A stretch of DNA of 33,119 nucleotides from an uncultured Halieaceae bacterium (GCA_913045375.1 CAJWQE010000018.1:1-33119); one strand, 5' to 3'. Counted from the first letter of the stretch, positions 17,396 through 24,990 are shown. Translations and numbers: made by a program. Notes: generated by a model from the letters alone, not told the origin.

Positions 17396-17992
17396 ATGTC
17401 ACATCTGACCCGAGGCGACCTGTGGTCGCTTGAGCAGTACTCAGAACAACGCGACAACTTTCGTGCTGAGGTACTGGCACACAAGAAGAATCGTCAGCTA
17501 GCGCTTGGCGACAACGCACGCATCTACTTCGAAGATGCGCTCACGATTCGCTACCAAATTCAGGAAATGCTTCGAATCGAGAAAGTGTTCGATGTCGCTG
17601 GCATTGAGGATGAGCTAGCCGCGTATAACCCACTGATTCCTGACGGAACCAACTGGAAAGCGACGTTCATGATCGAGTTTGGTGATCCCGTTATCCGAGC
17701 CGAGCGGTTGCGTGAAATGCGTGGCATTGAAAACTGCATCAATCTCGAAATCGAGGGTCACGGCGTCGCACAAGTTATTGCTGACGAGGACCTAGAGCGC
17801 GAGACCGATGAGAAAACGTCTGCCGTCCATTTCATGCGCTTCGAACTCTCCAGTGAGCAAATCGCAGCGCTGAAAGACGGTGCCAAGCTTTTTGCCAGCG
17901 TCGAGCACGCCGCATATCCCATTGCACGTTTTGAAGTAGCACAGACAACGCGCGATGCGTTGACCAAGGACTTGGTCCTCGTATCACACTGA
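17396..17992 (+). CDS. DUF3501 family protein, last gene of the rubrerythrin operon
   Basis: This 198-residue soluble protein has no signal peptide or membrane segment. I recognise it as DUF3501, a family without a known function that I recall sitting next to rubrerythrin and CCG-type Fe-S genes. Visible conserved-looking stretches are HKKNRQLALG (29-38), IRYQIQEMLRIEK (51-63), PDGTNWKATFMIEF (82-95) and VHFMRFEL (144-151). There is one cysteine (Cys114), so it is unlikely to hold a cluster alone. The ATG at 17396 follows AAGGAGA, thirteen bases after the Fe-S stop; an in-frame ATG at 17363 lies inside the Fe-S gene without such a site. A strong terminator follows. It may act as an adaptor or assembly factor; this is inference. 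Confidence 0.85.
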   Translation: MSHLTRGDLWSLEQYSEQRDNFRAEVLAHKKNRQLALGDNARIYFEDALTIRYQIQEMLRIEKVFDVAGIEDELAAYNPLIPDGTNWKATFMIEFGDPVIRAERLREMRGIENCINLEIEGHGVAQVIADEDLERETDEKTSAVHFMRFELSSEQIAALKDGAKLFASVEHAAYPIARFEVAQTTRDALTKDLVLVSH

Positions 17993-18018
17993 AATCTTCA
18001 AGGTCAGTGAAGGTGAAA

Positions 18019-18043
18019 AGAGGCGCCCGGCGCCTCTTTTTTT
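18019..18043 (+). terminator. Intrinsic terminator of the rubrerythrin operon
   Basis: AGAGGCGCC (18019-18027), one C, then GGCGCCTCT (18029-18037) form a near-continuous palindrome that runs into seven T residues (18037-18043). It lies 27 bases after the DUF3501 stop and closes the operon. Confidence 0.9.
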
Positions 18044-18054
18044 GTCCGCGCCCT

Positions 18055-18138
18055 GTCAGACTTCGAGTCTTCCCAGCCGTAGCTGTGCTCGACGGCTCGA
18101 TGCATCCTGATTTGGCCCAATTCAAAAATAAGTCTGAC
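18055..18138. repeat. Nested inverted repeats in the DUF3501-oxidase intergenic region
   Basis: GTCAGACTT (18055-18063) and AAGTCTGAC (18130-18138) are perfect 9-base complements. Between them AGCCGT (18075-18080) pairs with ACGGCT (18092-18097), or alternatively TCGAG (18063-18067) with CTCGA (18088-18092). The element lies beyond the operon terminator and before the convergent oxidase gene ends. It could be a structured RNA or a remnant; no T-run follows on either strand. Confidence 0.45.
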
Positions 18139-18172
18139 TTAACACTCTCAGCCGATCAAAAACTCCAAAAAC

Positions 18173-19462
18173 TCAATATCGGTTCTTGGTATCAAACACC
18201 CTATTGGCACGAAACGGGCGAAGTAAGGCCATCTCGAGGCCGTCTGCCAATTCGCGAGCGACCAAATCTCCGGTAATGGCGGCCAGTGACACACCGCTGT
18301 GCATGATAGCCACGTATACGCGGTCATCCGCGGGGCTAGGACCAATGACGGGGTGTCCATCCACAGGTAATGGACGCCACCCAATAAGGACTTCATCAAC
18401 CTCAACCTCGCCTATGCTCGGTAAATAATCACGAGTCGTCGCGAGTAGGCGCTGAGCATGCTGATCTGCCACCAAATCATCAGGAAACCGTTTGGGTCGG
18501 TCGGCCAGCCGATCGGCATGCGCGGCAGTATCGGGTGCACCCTCCTGTTCACCAATGACGAGTCTTCCATCCTTCCTCTGATGAATATGGATGCCAGGTG
18601 CGACAAGTATTCCGTGTAACAGCGGTTTTACTGGACGCGTCACCACGATGACGCCCGGGGTTGATCGCTGAGGCAGGTCGAACCCACCAAAGCGCTTGAC
18701 GGCTACTGGGTCTGGACCTGTCGCAAGTACGACGCGATCTGCCTCGAGGGAGCCACAACTTGTTCGGAGTAACTTCCCTTTTTGATCGCTGGAGTCGTCA
18801 ACACCCAGCACCTCGCAACGCTCTAGTACTTGGGCCCCCTGCTGAATCGCAGCAGCTGCCAAGGCCTTCGATACGAGCACTGGATCTATGGCCCCATCAC
18901 GCGGGGAAGACGCAACCTGAGTCGCTCCATGAAAATTCACAGCGGGTTCAAGTGCTTGTGCCTCAGCACCCGTTAACATGCGTGCAGGCTCTCCCCACGC
19001 TTGCTGCTCGGCAATGTCATTAGCAAGTCGAGCCTGCCGGCTATCGCTAGCAAACCACTCGAGCGAGCCTCCCCAGACAATGGGCAGGTCTAGTTCTTCC
19101 TGCAGTCTATGCCAACTGTGCACACCTTGTTGGGAAAACGCGTGGTAGTGCCTCGGCTGCTTGGCCCATGTGGCGTTAATCCATGCGAAGGTGCCATGAC
19201 TAGCACCACTTGCCACTGTCTCTCGCTCTATGAGTGTTACCCGCACACCCAGCTTTGATAAATGGTAGGCAATTGAGCTTCCGACAATTCCGGCACCGAT
19301 AACTGCCACGTGTTTGTCGTCGCCTTTTTGTTTTCCAAAAACAGCGCCTGATACGCCAGTAATAGATGAGGCAGCCAACCAGTGATTAAAGCGCCGTCGA
19401 TTGAAGCCCTCTGAATTTTGCACTGAACCCCCATTTTTACTGCTCGTCTTCTTTCTACTCAT
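18173..19462 (-). CDS. FAD-dependent D-amino acid/amine oxidoreductase with Tat-like signal
   Basis: This 429-residue DAO-family flavoenzyme has the dinucleotide motif VIGAGIVGSSIAYHLS (Gly56-Gly61 core), the ERETVASGASHG segment and the C-terminal family block GWRPLPVDGHPVIGPSP. Such enzymes oxidise amino acids or other secondary amines; the substrate is not readable here. The N-terminus contains NRRRFNHWLAASSITGVSGAVFG (residues 21-43), a twin-arginine motif followed by a weakly hydrophobic stretch, suggesting export of the folded flavoprotein. The gene is monocistronic and convergent with DUF3501. No good ribosome binding site precedes ATG 19462. If the ATG is wrong, the Tat call would weaken. 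Confidence 0.85.
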   Translation of the reverse strand: MSRKKTSSKNGGSVQNSEGFNRRRFNHWLAASSITGVSGAVFGKQKGDDKHVAVIGAGIVGSSIAYHLSKLGVRVTLIERETVASGASHGTFAWINATWAKQPRHYHAFSQQGVHSWHRLQEELDLPIVWGGSLEWFASDSRQARLANDIAEQQAWGEPARMLTGAEAQALEPAVNFHGATQVASSPRDGAIDPVLVSKALAAAAIQQGAQVLERCEVLGVDDSSDQKGKLLRTSCGSLEADRVVLATGPDPVAVKRFGGFDLPQRSTPGVIVVTRPVKPLLHGILVAPGIHIHQRKDGRLVIGEQEGAPDTAAHADRLADRPKRFPDDLVADQHAQRLLATTRDYLPSIGEVEVDEVLIGWRPLPVDGHPVIGPSPADDRVYVAIMHSGVSLAAITGDLVARELADGLEMALLRPFRANRVFDTKNRY

Positions 19463-19698
19463 TTGTTCGATGCTTTTTTCACAGCTTGGATTTTTCGTTT
19501 CATCTAGTGGTTACGTACTCACCTACCCTGCGGGACGTTTCCGCCTTTGATACTAGGCTCGAATGCTAGACGTTTTTTCTCAATGATCGAACACGTTGCC
19601 AGAAAACTGGACAGCAGTTAATCGCACAATCGGATGATCTAGCGATGAGTCCGACGATTGCGCTACCCTGTGGCTCCCCAGTCGAGAGGCCAGTTGCC
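19463..19698. other. Divergent intergenic region between oxidase and HAD phosphatase
   Basis: This 236-base stretch must hold promoters for both flanking genes. It contains the small hairpin GCGG-N7-CCGC (19530-19544), a wider CTAGT...ACTAG inverted pair (19504-19508 and 19552-19556), and GAGAGG (19684-19689), the ribosome binding site of the HAD gene. I see no clear -35/-10 pair, no recognisable riboswitch and no ORF worth calling. Confidence 0.35.
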
Positions 19699-20520
19699 AT
19701 GACACTTGTTGTATTTGACATGGATGGAACACTTCTCGATGCCCAGTCGAAGATTTCACCCTTTACCAGTGAAACCCTATCGCTGATGCGCCAAAACGGC
19801 ATTGCCTACACCGTGGCCACGGGACGCACACTTCAAGCCGCACTGTCACCACTCGCAGACGATAACTTCAACCGCTCTCTCGTCCTGAAAAACGGCGCCG
19901 TCATCTGGGAGCCGACGCTGCAAAGCTATAGTCACCATCACCTGCTAACCCCAACTGAGGTCAGCGACGTACTTGGCGCGTTTGTCGCCCAGGACCTTAC
20001 GCCCTTTGTCTTCTCTCTCGAGGACGGCGACCATCACTCGGTCTACCACGCGCCACTCCGAGATGACTTTGAAAAGAAACTCGCCAATTTATTCGAGAGT
20101 GAGCGCGAGCTGCCCTTACAGCCACTGACAACCATGCCCACTAACGCGCACGTCATCAATGTGTCAGCTATGGGTCCACTTGAGCAAATTGAGCCTGTCA
20201 TTGACTTCGTATCACACCAACCACACTTGGTGGCCTATTCGGGGATGGCGATTCGCGACAAGGGGCTCGCGTGGCTAGATGTTCATCACAGCCAAGGATC
20301 AAAAGCCAATGGTGTGAAGCATGTGGCTGAGCGAAGTGGCTTTGAGGAGGTCATCGCTTTTGGCGATGGGGACAATGACATCAGCCTATTTGAGTTCGCA
20401 ACTGAATCCTACGCGATGGACAATGCCGACGAGGAACTGAAAGATATAGCCACACAGGTCATAGGCCATCACGACGAGGATGGTGTGGCCCGCTTCCTAC
20501 GAGATAGATTCAACCTCTGA
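19699..20520 (+). CDS. Cof-type HAD-IIB family hydrolase
   Basis: This cytosolic phosphatase of the haloacid dehalogenase superfamily probably acts on sugar phosphates or similar small substrates. The 273-residue product has motif I FDMDGTLLD with Asp7 and Asp9, a Thr/Lys region, a C2-type cap in the middle, and the motif IV metal site AFGDGDNDISLFE near the C-terminus. I chose ATG 19699 because it puts the first beta-strand directly at the N-terminus and has GAGAGG upstream; the ATG at 19645 adds 18 residues without family similarity. It is followed after 16 bases by the alpha/beta hydrolase gene, likely co-transcribed. Confidence 0.9.
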   Translation: MTLVVFDMDGTLLDAQSKISPFTSETLSLMRQNGIAYTVATGRTLQAALSPLADDNFNRSLVLKNGAVIWEPTLQSYSHHHLLTPTEVSDVLGAFVAQDLTPFVFSLEDGDHHSVYHAPLRDDFEKKLANLFESERELPLQPLTTMPTNAHVINVSAMGPLEQIEPVIDFVSHQPHLVAYSGMAIRDKGLAWLDVHHSQGSKANGVKHVAERSGFEEVIAFGDGDNDISLFEFATESYAMDNADEELKDIATQVIGHHDEDGVARFLRDRFNL

Positions 20521-20536
20521 GCCGAAGCCCAACAGT

Positions 20537-21457
20537 ATGAGCAGTAAACTCACTGGACACCGCATGACCATCCTTCTATTTCTCAGTCTGGTCTTTATCT
20601 TCGGTATCGCCATGCCTTGGCTGGGTCTCAAATCAGGATCAGAGCCTGTTGTCGATTTACCGCTCAGTAACAGCGTCGAGTCAGTTAACTTTGAGAGCGA
20701 CGAGCTCCAGCTCGAGGGTTGGTGGATGCCAGCGGAGAATCCCCGCGCCACACTACTCTTTGTTCATGGTGCGGGATCGAGCCGCGTGTCGCCCTTTTTT
20801 AATACGCTAGGATTTTATGACAGTCTTCAAAAAGCGGGAGTGTCTGTCCTTACCTTTGATCAGCGAAACCACGGCAACTCGGAGTACACCGATGGCTACC
20901 TCCGCATGGGCGCAACCGAATACCGTGACGTGCTTGCTGCAAGAGAGTGGTTGAGGGAAAGAACGGATAACGACACACCAGTGATTATTTGCGGACTGTC
21001 TATGGGAGGCGCAACGTCAATCTATGCGCTAGCCACTGGGATGCAGGCAGACGGGTTACTGCTGTTCGATCCCATGCTCAATACCCGTGATTCGCTAGAA
21101 CGAGGGGGCTGGGTTGGTTATGGACTGCCGTCCATCCTATTTCGGCCTATGGCGTATTTAGCCCCCCTCTTTTGGGATCTACCCTACGGTGCGTCCGATG
21201 CACTGGAGGTAGCAAAGGCACTAGATCTACCAATTGCCATTGTTCAAAACAAAACTGACCCTATTACACGATCAATCTGGAGCGAGGAACTAGCCAACGC
21301 CAACGCATCCGCAAAGATTGCGTTCGTGCCCGACATAGACGCAAGTGATCCATGTCTGGCCGATAAGGGCCGCTGGGGAACCCACGCGTCGTCATTCCAT
21401 TGCCACCCTCGCTGGACGATTGAGCAAGTCGAAAACCTCATTGCGCGGCTGCGTTAA
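20537..21457 (+). CDS. Alpha/beta hydrolase with N-terminal membrane anchor
   Basis: This 306-residue serine hydrolase begins with a hydrophobic segment (about residues 10-30) that could be a signal anchor or uncleaved signal. It has the oxyanion-type LFVHGAGSS (74-82), a DQRNHGNS stretch, and the nucleophile elbow GLSMGG with Ser155. A C-terminal acid residue in an NKTD segment and a His in HASSFHCHP complete a plausible triad. It resembles envelope-facing lipases or esterases of the BEM46/YqkD type, substrate unknown. ATG 20537 is taken; an ATG at 20564 would also retain the hydrophobic segment. Neither has a strong ribosome binding site, so the start is uncertain by nine codons. Confidence 0.82.
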   Translation: MSSKLTGHRMTILLFLSLVFIFGIAMPWLGLKSGSEPVVDLPLSNSVESVNFESDELQLEGWWMPAENPRATLLFVHGAGSSRVSPFFNTLGFYDSLQKAGVSVLTFDQRNHGNSEYTDGYLRMGATEYRDVLAAREWLRERTDNDTPVIICGLSMGGATSIYALATGMQADGLLLFDPMLNTRDSLERGGWVGYGLPSILFRPMAYLAPLFWDLPYGASDALEVAKALDLPIAIVQNKTDPITRSIWSEELANANASAKIAFVPDIDASDPCLADKGRWGTHASSFHCHPRWTIEQVENLIARLR

Positions 21458-21533
21458 TGTCCTGCGTCTCATGCTAGGTGGACAGCTGCGCGACGCTCTC
21501 ACGTGCGATTAATCCAAAATTCAGTATTTTGCT

Positions 21534-21539
21534 TATACT
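21534..21539 (+). promoter_or_regulatory. Possible -10 element for the GPx-like gene
   Basis: TATACT at 21534-21539 lies 27 bases before the ATG in an AT-rich 108-base gap. No good -35 sits at standard spacing. AAGGGATCCC next to the start both supplies the ribosome binding site and contains the palindrome GGGATCCC (21556-21563), which might weakly mask it. Confidence 0.3.
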
Positions 21540-21565
21540 TCTGTGAAACCATTAAGGGATCCCCC

Positions 21566-22108
21566 ATGAAAAACAACGTTATTGCACTCATCGCAGGTCT
21601 TGGTCTCTCGAGCGGAGCCATCGCGTGCCCCGAGTTTCTCGATACGGAGATGCGCAAGCTAAGCTCCAAAGAGACTATCAATTTTTGCGAAAGCTATGCT
21701 GGTAAGCCAATGCTGATCGTGAATACAGCCAGTAACTGCGGGTATACCCCACAGTTTTCCGGCCTTGAATCCCTGCATCAGGAGTACAAGGACAAAGGCC
21801 TAGTTGTCGTTGGGTTTTCGTCGGACGATTTCTTCCAAGAAGAAAACGACGAGGCTGATGCGGCTACCGTATGCTTTGAGAAGTACGACGTCTCATTCCC
21901 AGTCATGGCAACGACATCGGTGCGCGGTCGCAATGCAAACCCTGTCTTCAAGGGTCTGGGAGAAGCACAGGGTTACCCACGCTGGAACTTCAATAAGTAC
22001 GTAGTTTCGGGAGACGGTGAAGTGGTCGCTAAATTTGGGTCGAGTGTAGGTCCCGACAGCGATGAATTACGCAACCTTATCGACGAGGTAACTGTCGGCG
22101 GGGAGTAA
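21566..22108 (+). CDS. Glutathione-peroxidase-like exported thiol peroxidase
   Basis: GPx-family proteins reduce peroxides with an active-site cysteine. The 180-residue product has an N-terminal signal (MKNNVIALIAGLGLSSGAIA, then Cys21), so it is probably periplasmic; Cys21 follows AIA and could mark a lipoprotein, though the lipobox is imperfect. The peroxidatic Cys58 lies in NTASNCGYT, the WNFNK motif has Trp140/Asn141, and Cys103 is at the usual resolving-Cys position, 45 residues after Cys58. The normal FPCNQFG segment is FSSDDFF here, so the tetrad Gln is replaced by Asp. ATG 21566 is preferred over the ATG at 21503 because only it starts a clean signal peptide and has AAGGGA upstream. 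Confidence 0.85.
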   Translation: MKNNVIALIAGLGLSSGAIACPEFLDTEMRKLSSKETINFCESYAGKPMLIVNTASNCGYTPQFSGLESLHQEYKDKGLVVVGFSSDDFFQEENDEADAATVCFEKYDVSFPVMATTSVRGRNANPVFKGLGEAQGYPRWNFNKYVVSGDGEVVAKFGSSVGPDSDELRNLIDEVTVGGE

Positions 22109-22118
22109 CTTACGCCCC

Positions 22119-22412
22119 ATGCGAAAGCATAAAGAGGCATCCCCCTGCGCTTGCTGCCAGCGGCTGGTGCCTCTTACTTTTCATCACCTTATTCCCCGGA
22201 AAATGCACCGCCGTAAGGGCTTCCGTCGGCGTTTTAGCAAAGAAGAACTCAACATCGGCGTCAACGTGTGCCGGAAGTGCCATCGCGGTATACATGCGCT
22301 CTACGATGAACTAACGCTCGCGACCCGGTTTTATAATCTCGAGTTATTGCTGAGTGATGAAACACTTGCCAACCACTTTAGATGGGTGTCTAAGCAGCGA
22401 GAGACTCTGTAA
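22119..22412 (+). CDS. Small HNH-type nuclease-fold protein
   Basis: This 97-residue basic protein has zinc-knuckle cysteines at Cys10/Cys13 (CACC) and Cys51/Cys54 (CRKC). The HNH core is FHHLIPRKMHRRKG (His22-His23) and, after Asn45 and Asn49, CHRGIHALY (His55 and His59). HNH domains usually nick or cut nucleic acid, but stand-alone short members often have no assigned role. It starts 11 bases after the GPx-like stop with GGGGAG as a possible ribosome binding site, and ends in a convergent region facing udk. No restriction, toxin or phage genes surround it, so a housekeeping role is more likely than a selfish one. Confidence 0.78.
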   Translation: MRKHKEASPCACCQRLVPLTFHHLIPRKMHRRKGFRRRFSKEELNIGVNVCRKCHRGIHALYDELTLATRFYNLELLLSDETLANHFRWVSKQRETL

Positions 22413-22469
22413 TTAAGAAAAGCTCGACAGCGTTTTTTGGTTACGCCCTTACCTAAGGTTTGAACCCCG

Positions 22470-22483
22470 ACACCGGCCGGTGT
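22470..22483. repeat. 14-base perfect palindrome between convergent genes
   Basis: ACACCGGCCGGTGT lies midway between the HNH stop and the udk stop. There is no T-run on either side, so it is not a standard terminator. It could be a protein-binding site or a bidirectional pause hairpin. Confidence 0.5.
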
Positions 22484-22523
22484 GGACCGTTAACTGTCCC
22501 TAAAGCTATAACGATTGTTGATC

Positions 22524-23132
22524 CTAGATTAATGCCTGCAACCAGTCGCCGACGCGAGAGAGTTCATCATCGATCGTTTGACTACCATCAATGACCAGAT
22601 CGGCCTCAGAAAGCCATGGCGCGACAAACTGTACAAACATAGGCTCAGCTCGAGTCTCCCAGAAATCGCGCACAGAGGCCTCTGAGCGGCCTCTCTGAAC
22701 AGCGTCTCGGTCAATACGCCGAGCGAGACAAAGTTCGAGCGGGGTATCAACGAAGATCGTGTAATCGACAAGTTTACGAGTCGCAGAGTCAGACATAGCC
22801 AGAACACCCTCGAGAAGAATGATATCGGCTGGTGGCACCGACTGACTGAGCGCTGAGCGCGTGTGCTGGGTAAAGTCGTAAACAGGTGTCTGAACCTCTT
22901 CGCCCGACTTGAGCGTTGCAAGGTCGTCGACCAAGCGCTCGAACTCGATAGCATCAGGGTGATCAAAATTGATAGCGTCCCGCTCCTCGAAGCTGAGATG
23001 CGCCAAGTCACGGTAATAGTCATCAACGCGCATGACCGCGACAGTTGCGCCCAACATCTCGGGCACCACAGATGCGACTAGATGCGATTTACCGCTGCCA
23101 GACGCCCCTACAATCGCTACGACAATCGACAC
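22524..23132 (-). CDS. udk: Uridine kinase
   Basis: Uridine kinase phosphorylates uridine or cytidine to the monophosphate in nucleoside salvage. The 202-residue protein has Walker A GASGSGKS (9-16) and the family block NFDHPDAIEF followed by PVYDFTQHTRS. ILLEGVLAM and the lid-region RRIDRDAVQRGRS are also present, and all align with E. coli Udk (213 residues). It lies downstream of the lipoprotein esterase on the same strand with a 94-base gap holding an 8-bp inverted repeat, so it may have its own promoter. A phosphoribulokinase or pantothenate-kinase-like function is the alternative, but the motifs favour Udk. Confidence 0.88.
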   Translation of the reverse strand: MSIVVAIVGASGSGKSHLVASVVPEMLGATVAVMRVDDYYRDLAHLSFEERDAINFDHPDAIEFERLVDDLATLKSGEEVQTPVYDFTQHTRSALSQSVPPADIILLEGVLAMSDSATRKLVDYTIFVDTPLELCLARRIDRDAVQRGRSEASVRDFWETRAEPMFVQFVAPWLSEADLVIDGSQTIDDELSRVGDWLQALI

Positions 23133-23160
23133 TGTAGTGTGCTTCCCCGGATCATACTCA

Positions 23161-23186
23161 AATGAAGACTACATACCCTCTTCATT
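23161..23186. repeat. 8-bp inverted repeat upstream of udk
   Basis: AATGAAGA (23161-23168) and TCTTCATT (23179-23186) form a perfect stem with a 10-base loop, about 30 bases upstream of the udk start on the minus strand. No T-run follows. It could be an operator or an mRNA hairpin. Confidence 0.4.
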
Positions 23187-23226
23187 CGCTGCTATTCATA
23201 CCGTCATAGTGATGACTGACTGCTAC

Positions 23227-24990
23227 CTACAGAACAGACGCGCTACCGAATTCATCTTCCAGTGCTTCACGAATCGTCTGCCTCAAGGCTCGCACATCCG
23301 TGGCAGCACATTCACCACCATTCCAACGTCGGTAGGTGCCATAGGAAGGGTCACCCAGTGCAGTCGAGAGCTCCCAGGCCAATATGCACCGCTCCTGGGA
23401 GTTGAGCAGCTTGCTGTCGGCCACCTCGTTCAGAATTTCATCGATACTCGCTATGTCGGCCTCGAGTCGATGCTGATCTAACGAATCCAGCACCATGTAA
23501 TGTGGGGCCATAGCGCTAAACGGCGCCCAAGCGTCGCCTTTCACCTCTCCCGGTGCCCCGTCACGCGCAAAATTTGCCCACGCGGTCATCATAATATCTG
23601 TCATATCTCTTGCAGAATCTGTATCGGGATACATGTAAGAGCCGATTGGTCCGTACATGGCCTTACCTTGGATAAATGAGATCTCGCTCGCATGCGCGGC
23701 CCCTAACACCTCAGAAAAGTTGATCAGAAAACTGTCTTTTTGATCATTCCAGTCATAGCGATAGGCATACAAGGACTCGTAGCCCGCGGCCTCGAGTGAC
23801 ATCAGCGGTCGATCCACACCTTGTGCTTTCCAACCTTCCGAACGCTGACGGACCCAGAACTTGTACATCTCCGGATTCTTTAAGCTCACCTTTGGCGGTA
23901 GCCATTTGGTTAGCGGATATGAGGCGTTGACGAAATAGCGGTTTAACCCTATCCACAGCGTCACCTCCTCGTTGTTTGCGCCCGCCATGACAGGCACTGA
24001 AGGTTTGGCGTATTTGGGATTACCCAAGGCAGCTGCAAAACCTTCGGTCGGGATGACGACCCCGTCGTTAATGATACCGGGGGAGCTGTGGTCAGAAGAG
24101 AGATCGTAGAACGTCGTAATGATGTCATCGGCGCTGAGACTACGTAACGACTCCGCAGTCACCGTGTCGTTGGACAATCCGAGTGCCTCGGTAAACTCCC
24201 AGCTACCTCGGTCGATTTCAGCGAACTCTCGCTCCCGGTTGTGGGCCTGTCTGGGGCTCAGACTACGCACATAACCCGACTGAGAGATTGCCTTGTGAAA
24301 CAGCCCCTCGGATAGCGGACTTGCAAGAAGTGTAAACACGTTGTGCCCACCCGCACTCTCTCCAAAAATTGTGACGTTATCCGCGTCGCCACCAAAGGCA
24401 CCGATGTTACGCTTCACCCACCCGAGGGCAGCAATAATGTCCAGCGTTCCGAAGTTAGCAATTGTGCCGGGGCCATCCCCCAAGGCGGGGTGTGCGAACC
24501 ACCCGAGTGGCCCCAATCGATAATTGATCGTAACCACGATCACCTTTTGCTCAGCGACAAAGCGAGAAAAATCATAGGTATTCTTATGCCCAGTGGTATT
24601 TCCACCCCCATGGATCCACACCATGACAGGTAAGGGCTCAGTACCGGATGCGGGTGCCGTGACGTCGAGGTAAAGACAGTCCTCGGCACCGATCGCCGCA
24701 TCACCCTCCACCCCGCTTACACTGCCTGCTTGCTGAGGACAGATTGCAGGTTCCGTTCGTCGTGAAATTAGCTGAGGCGTAGCATCGAGGGGCTCGGGTG
24801 CTCGCCAACGAAGATCGCCCACGGGGGGGTTAGCGAAGGGAATGTCATACCACTGAAGTACGTCACCCTCTGCGACGTAGGCCTGGACTGACCCGGTATC
24901 GGTGATTACCGGCGCGCTGTCAGATTCTTTCTGTGCCGGCGACGCACAGCCTGCCAACACGACGACAATGGATAAAGTGAATAACCGCAT
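23227..24990 (-). CDS. Type-B carboxylesterase lipoprotein
   Basis: This 587-residue esterase/lipase of the cholinesterase-type family has a lipoprotein signal MRLFTLSIVVVLAGC with lipid-accepting Cys15, so it is probably anchored in the envelope. The family blocks EDCLYLDVTAP (103-113), VWIHGGGNTTG (oxyanion hole) and the nucleophile GESAGG with Ser212 are present; AAHASEI carries the probable catalytic His. I place the start at ATG 24990, giving a canonical lipoprotein signal with AGGGGC seven bases upstream. An in-frame ATG at 25011 is too close to its AGGAG. The natural substrate is unknown. It follows the terminator of the upstream operon closely, so its promoter must sit in or near the repeats described separately. 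Confidence 0.9.
   Translation of the reverse strand: MRLFTLSIVVVLAGCASPAQKESDSAPVITDTGSVQAYVAEGDVLQWYDIPFANPPVGDLRWRAPEPLDATPQLISRRTEPAICPQQAGSVSGVEGDAAIGAEDCLYLDVTAPASGTEPLPVMVWIHGGGNTTGHKNTYDFSRFVAEQKVIVVTINYRLGPLGWFAHPALGDGPGTIANFGTLDIIAALGWVKRNIGAFGGDADNVTIFGESAGGHNVFTLLASPLSEGLFHKAISQSGYVRSLSPRQAHNREREFAEIDRGSWEFTEALGLSNDTVTAESLRSLSADDIITTFYDLSSDHSSPGIINDGVVIPTEGFAAALGNPKYAKPSVPVMAGANNEEVTLWIGLNRYFVNASYPLTKWLPPKVSLKNPEMYKFWVRQRSEGWKAQGVDRPLMSLEAAGYESLYAYRYDWNDQKDSFLINFSEVLGAAHASEISFIQGKAMYGPIGSYMYPDTDSARDMTDIMMTAWANFARDGAPGEVKGDAWAPFSAMAPHYMVLDSLDQHRLEADIASIDEILNEVADSKLLNSQERCILAWELSTALGDPSYGTYRRWNGGECAATDVRALRQTIREALEDEFGSASVL

Noticed and set aside
19500..19560. A possible riboswitch in the HAD upstream region
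   Set aside because: Only small dyads are visible and no conserved core of a known class can be recognised.
22441..22500. A tRNA-like 3' end (GGTTTGAACC near a G/C hairpin)
   Set aside because: No acceptor, D or anticodon arms can be folded around it and the spacing is wrong; treated as a palindrome only.
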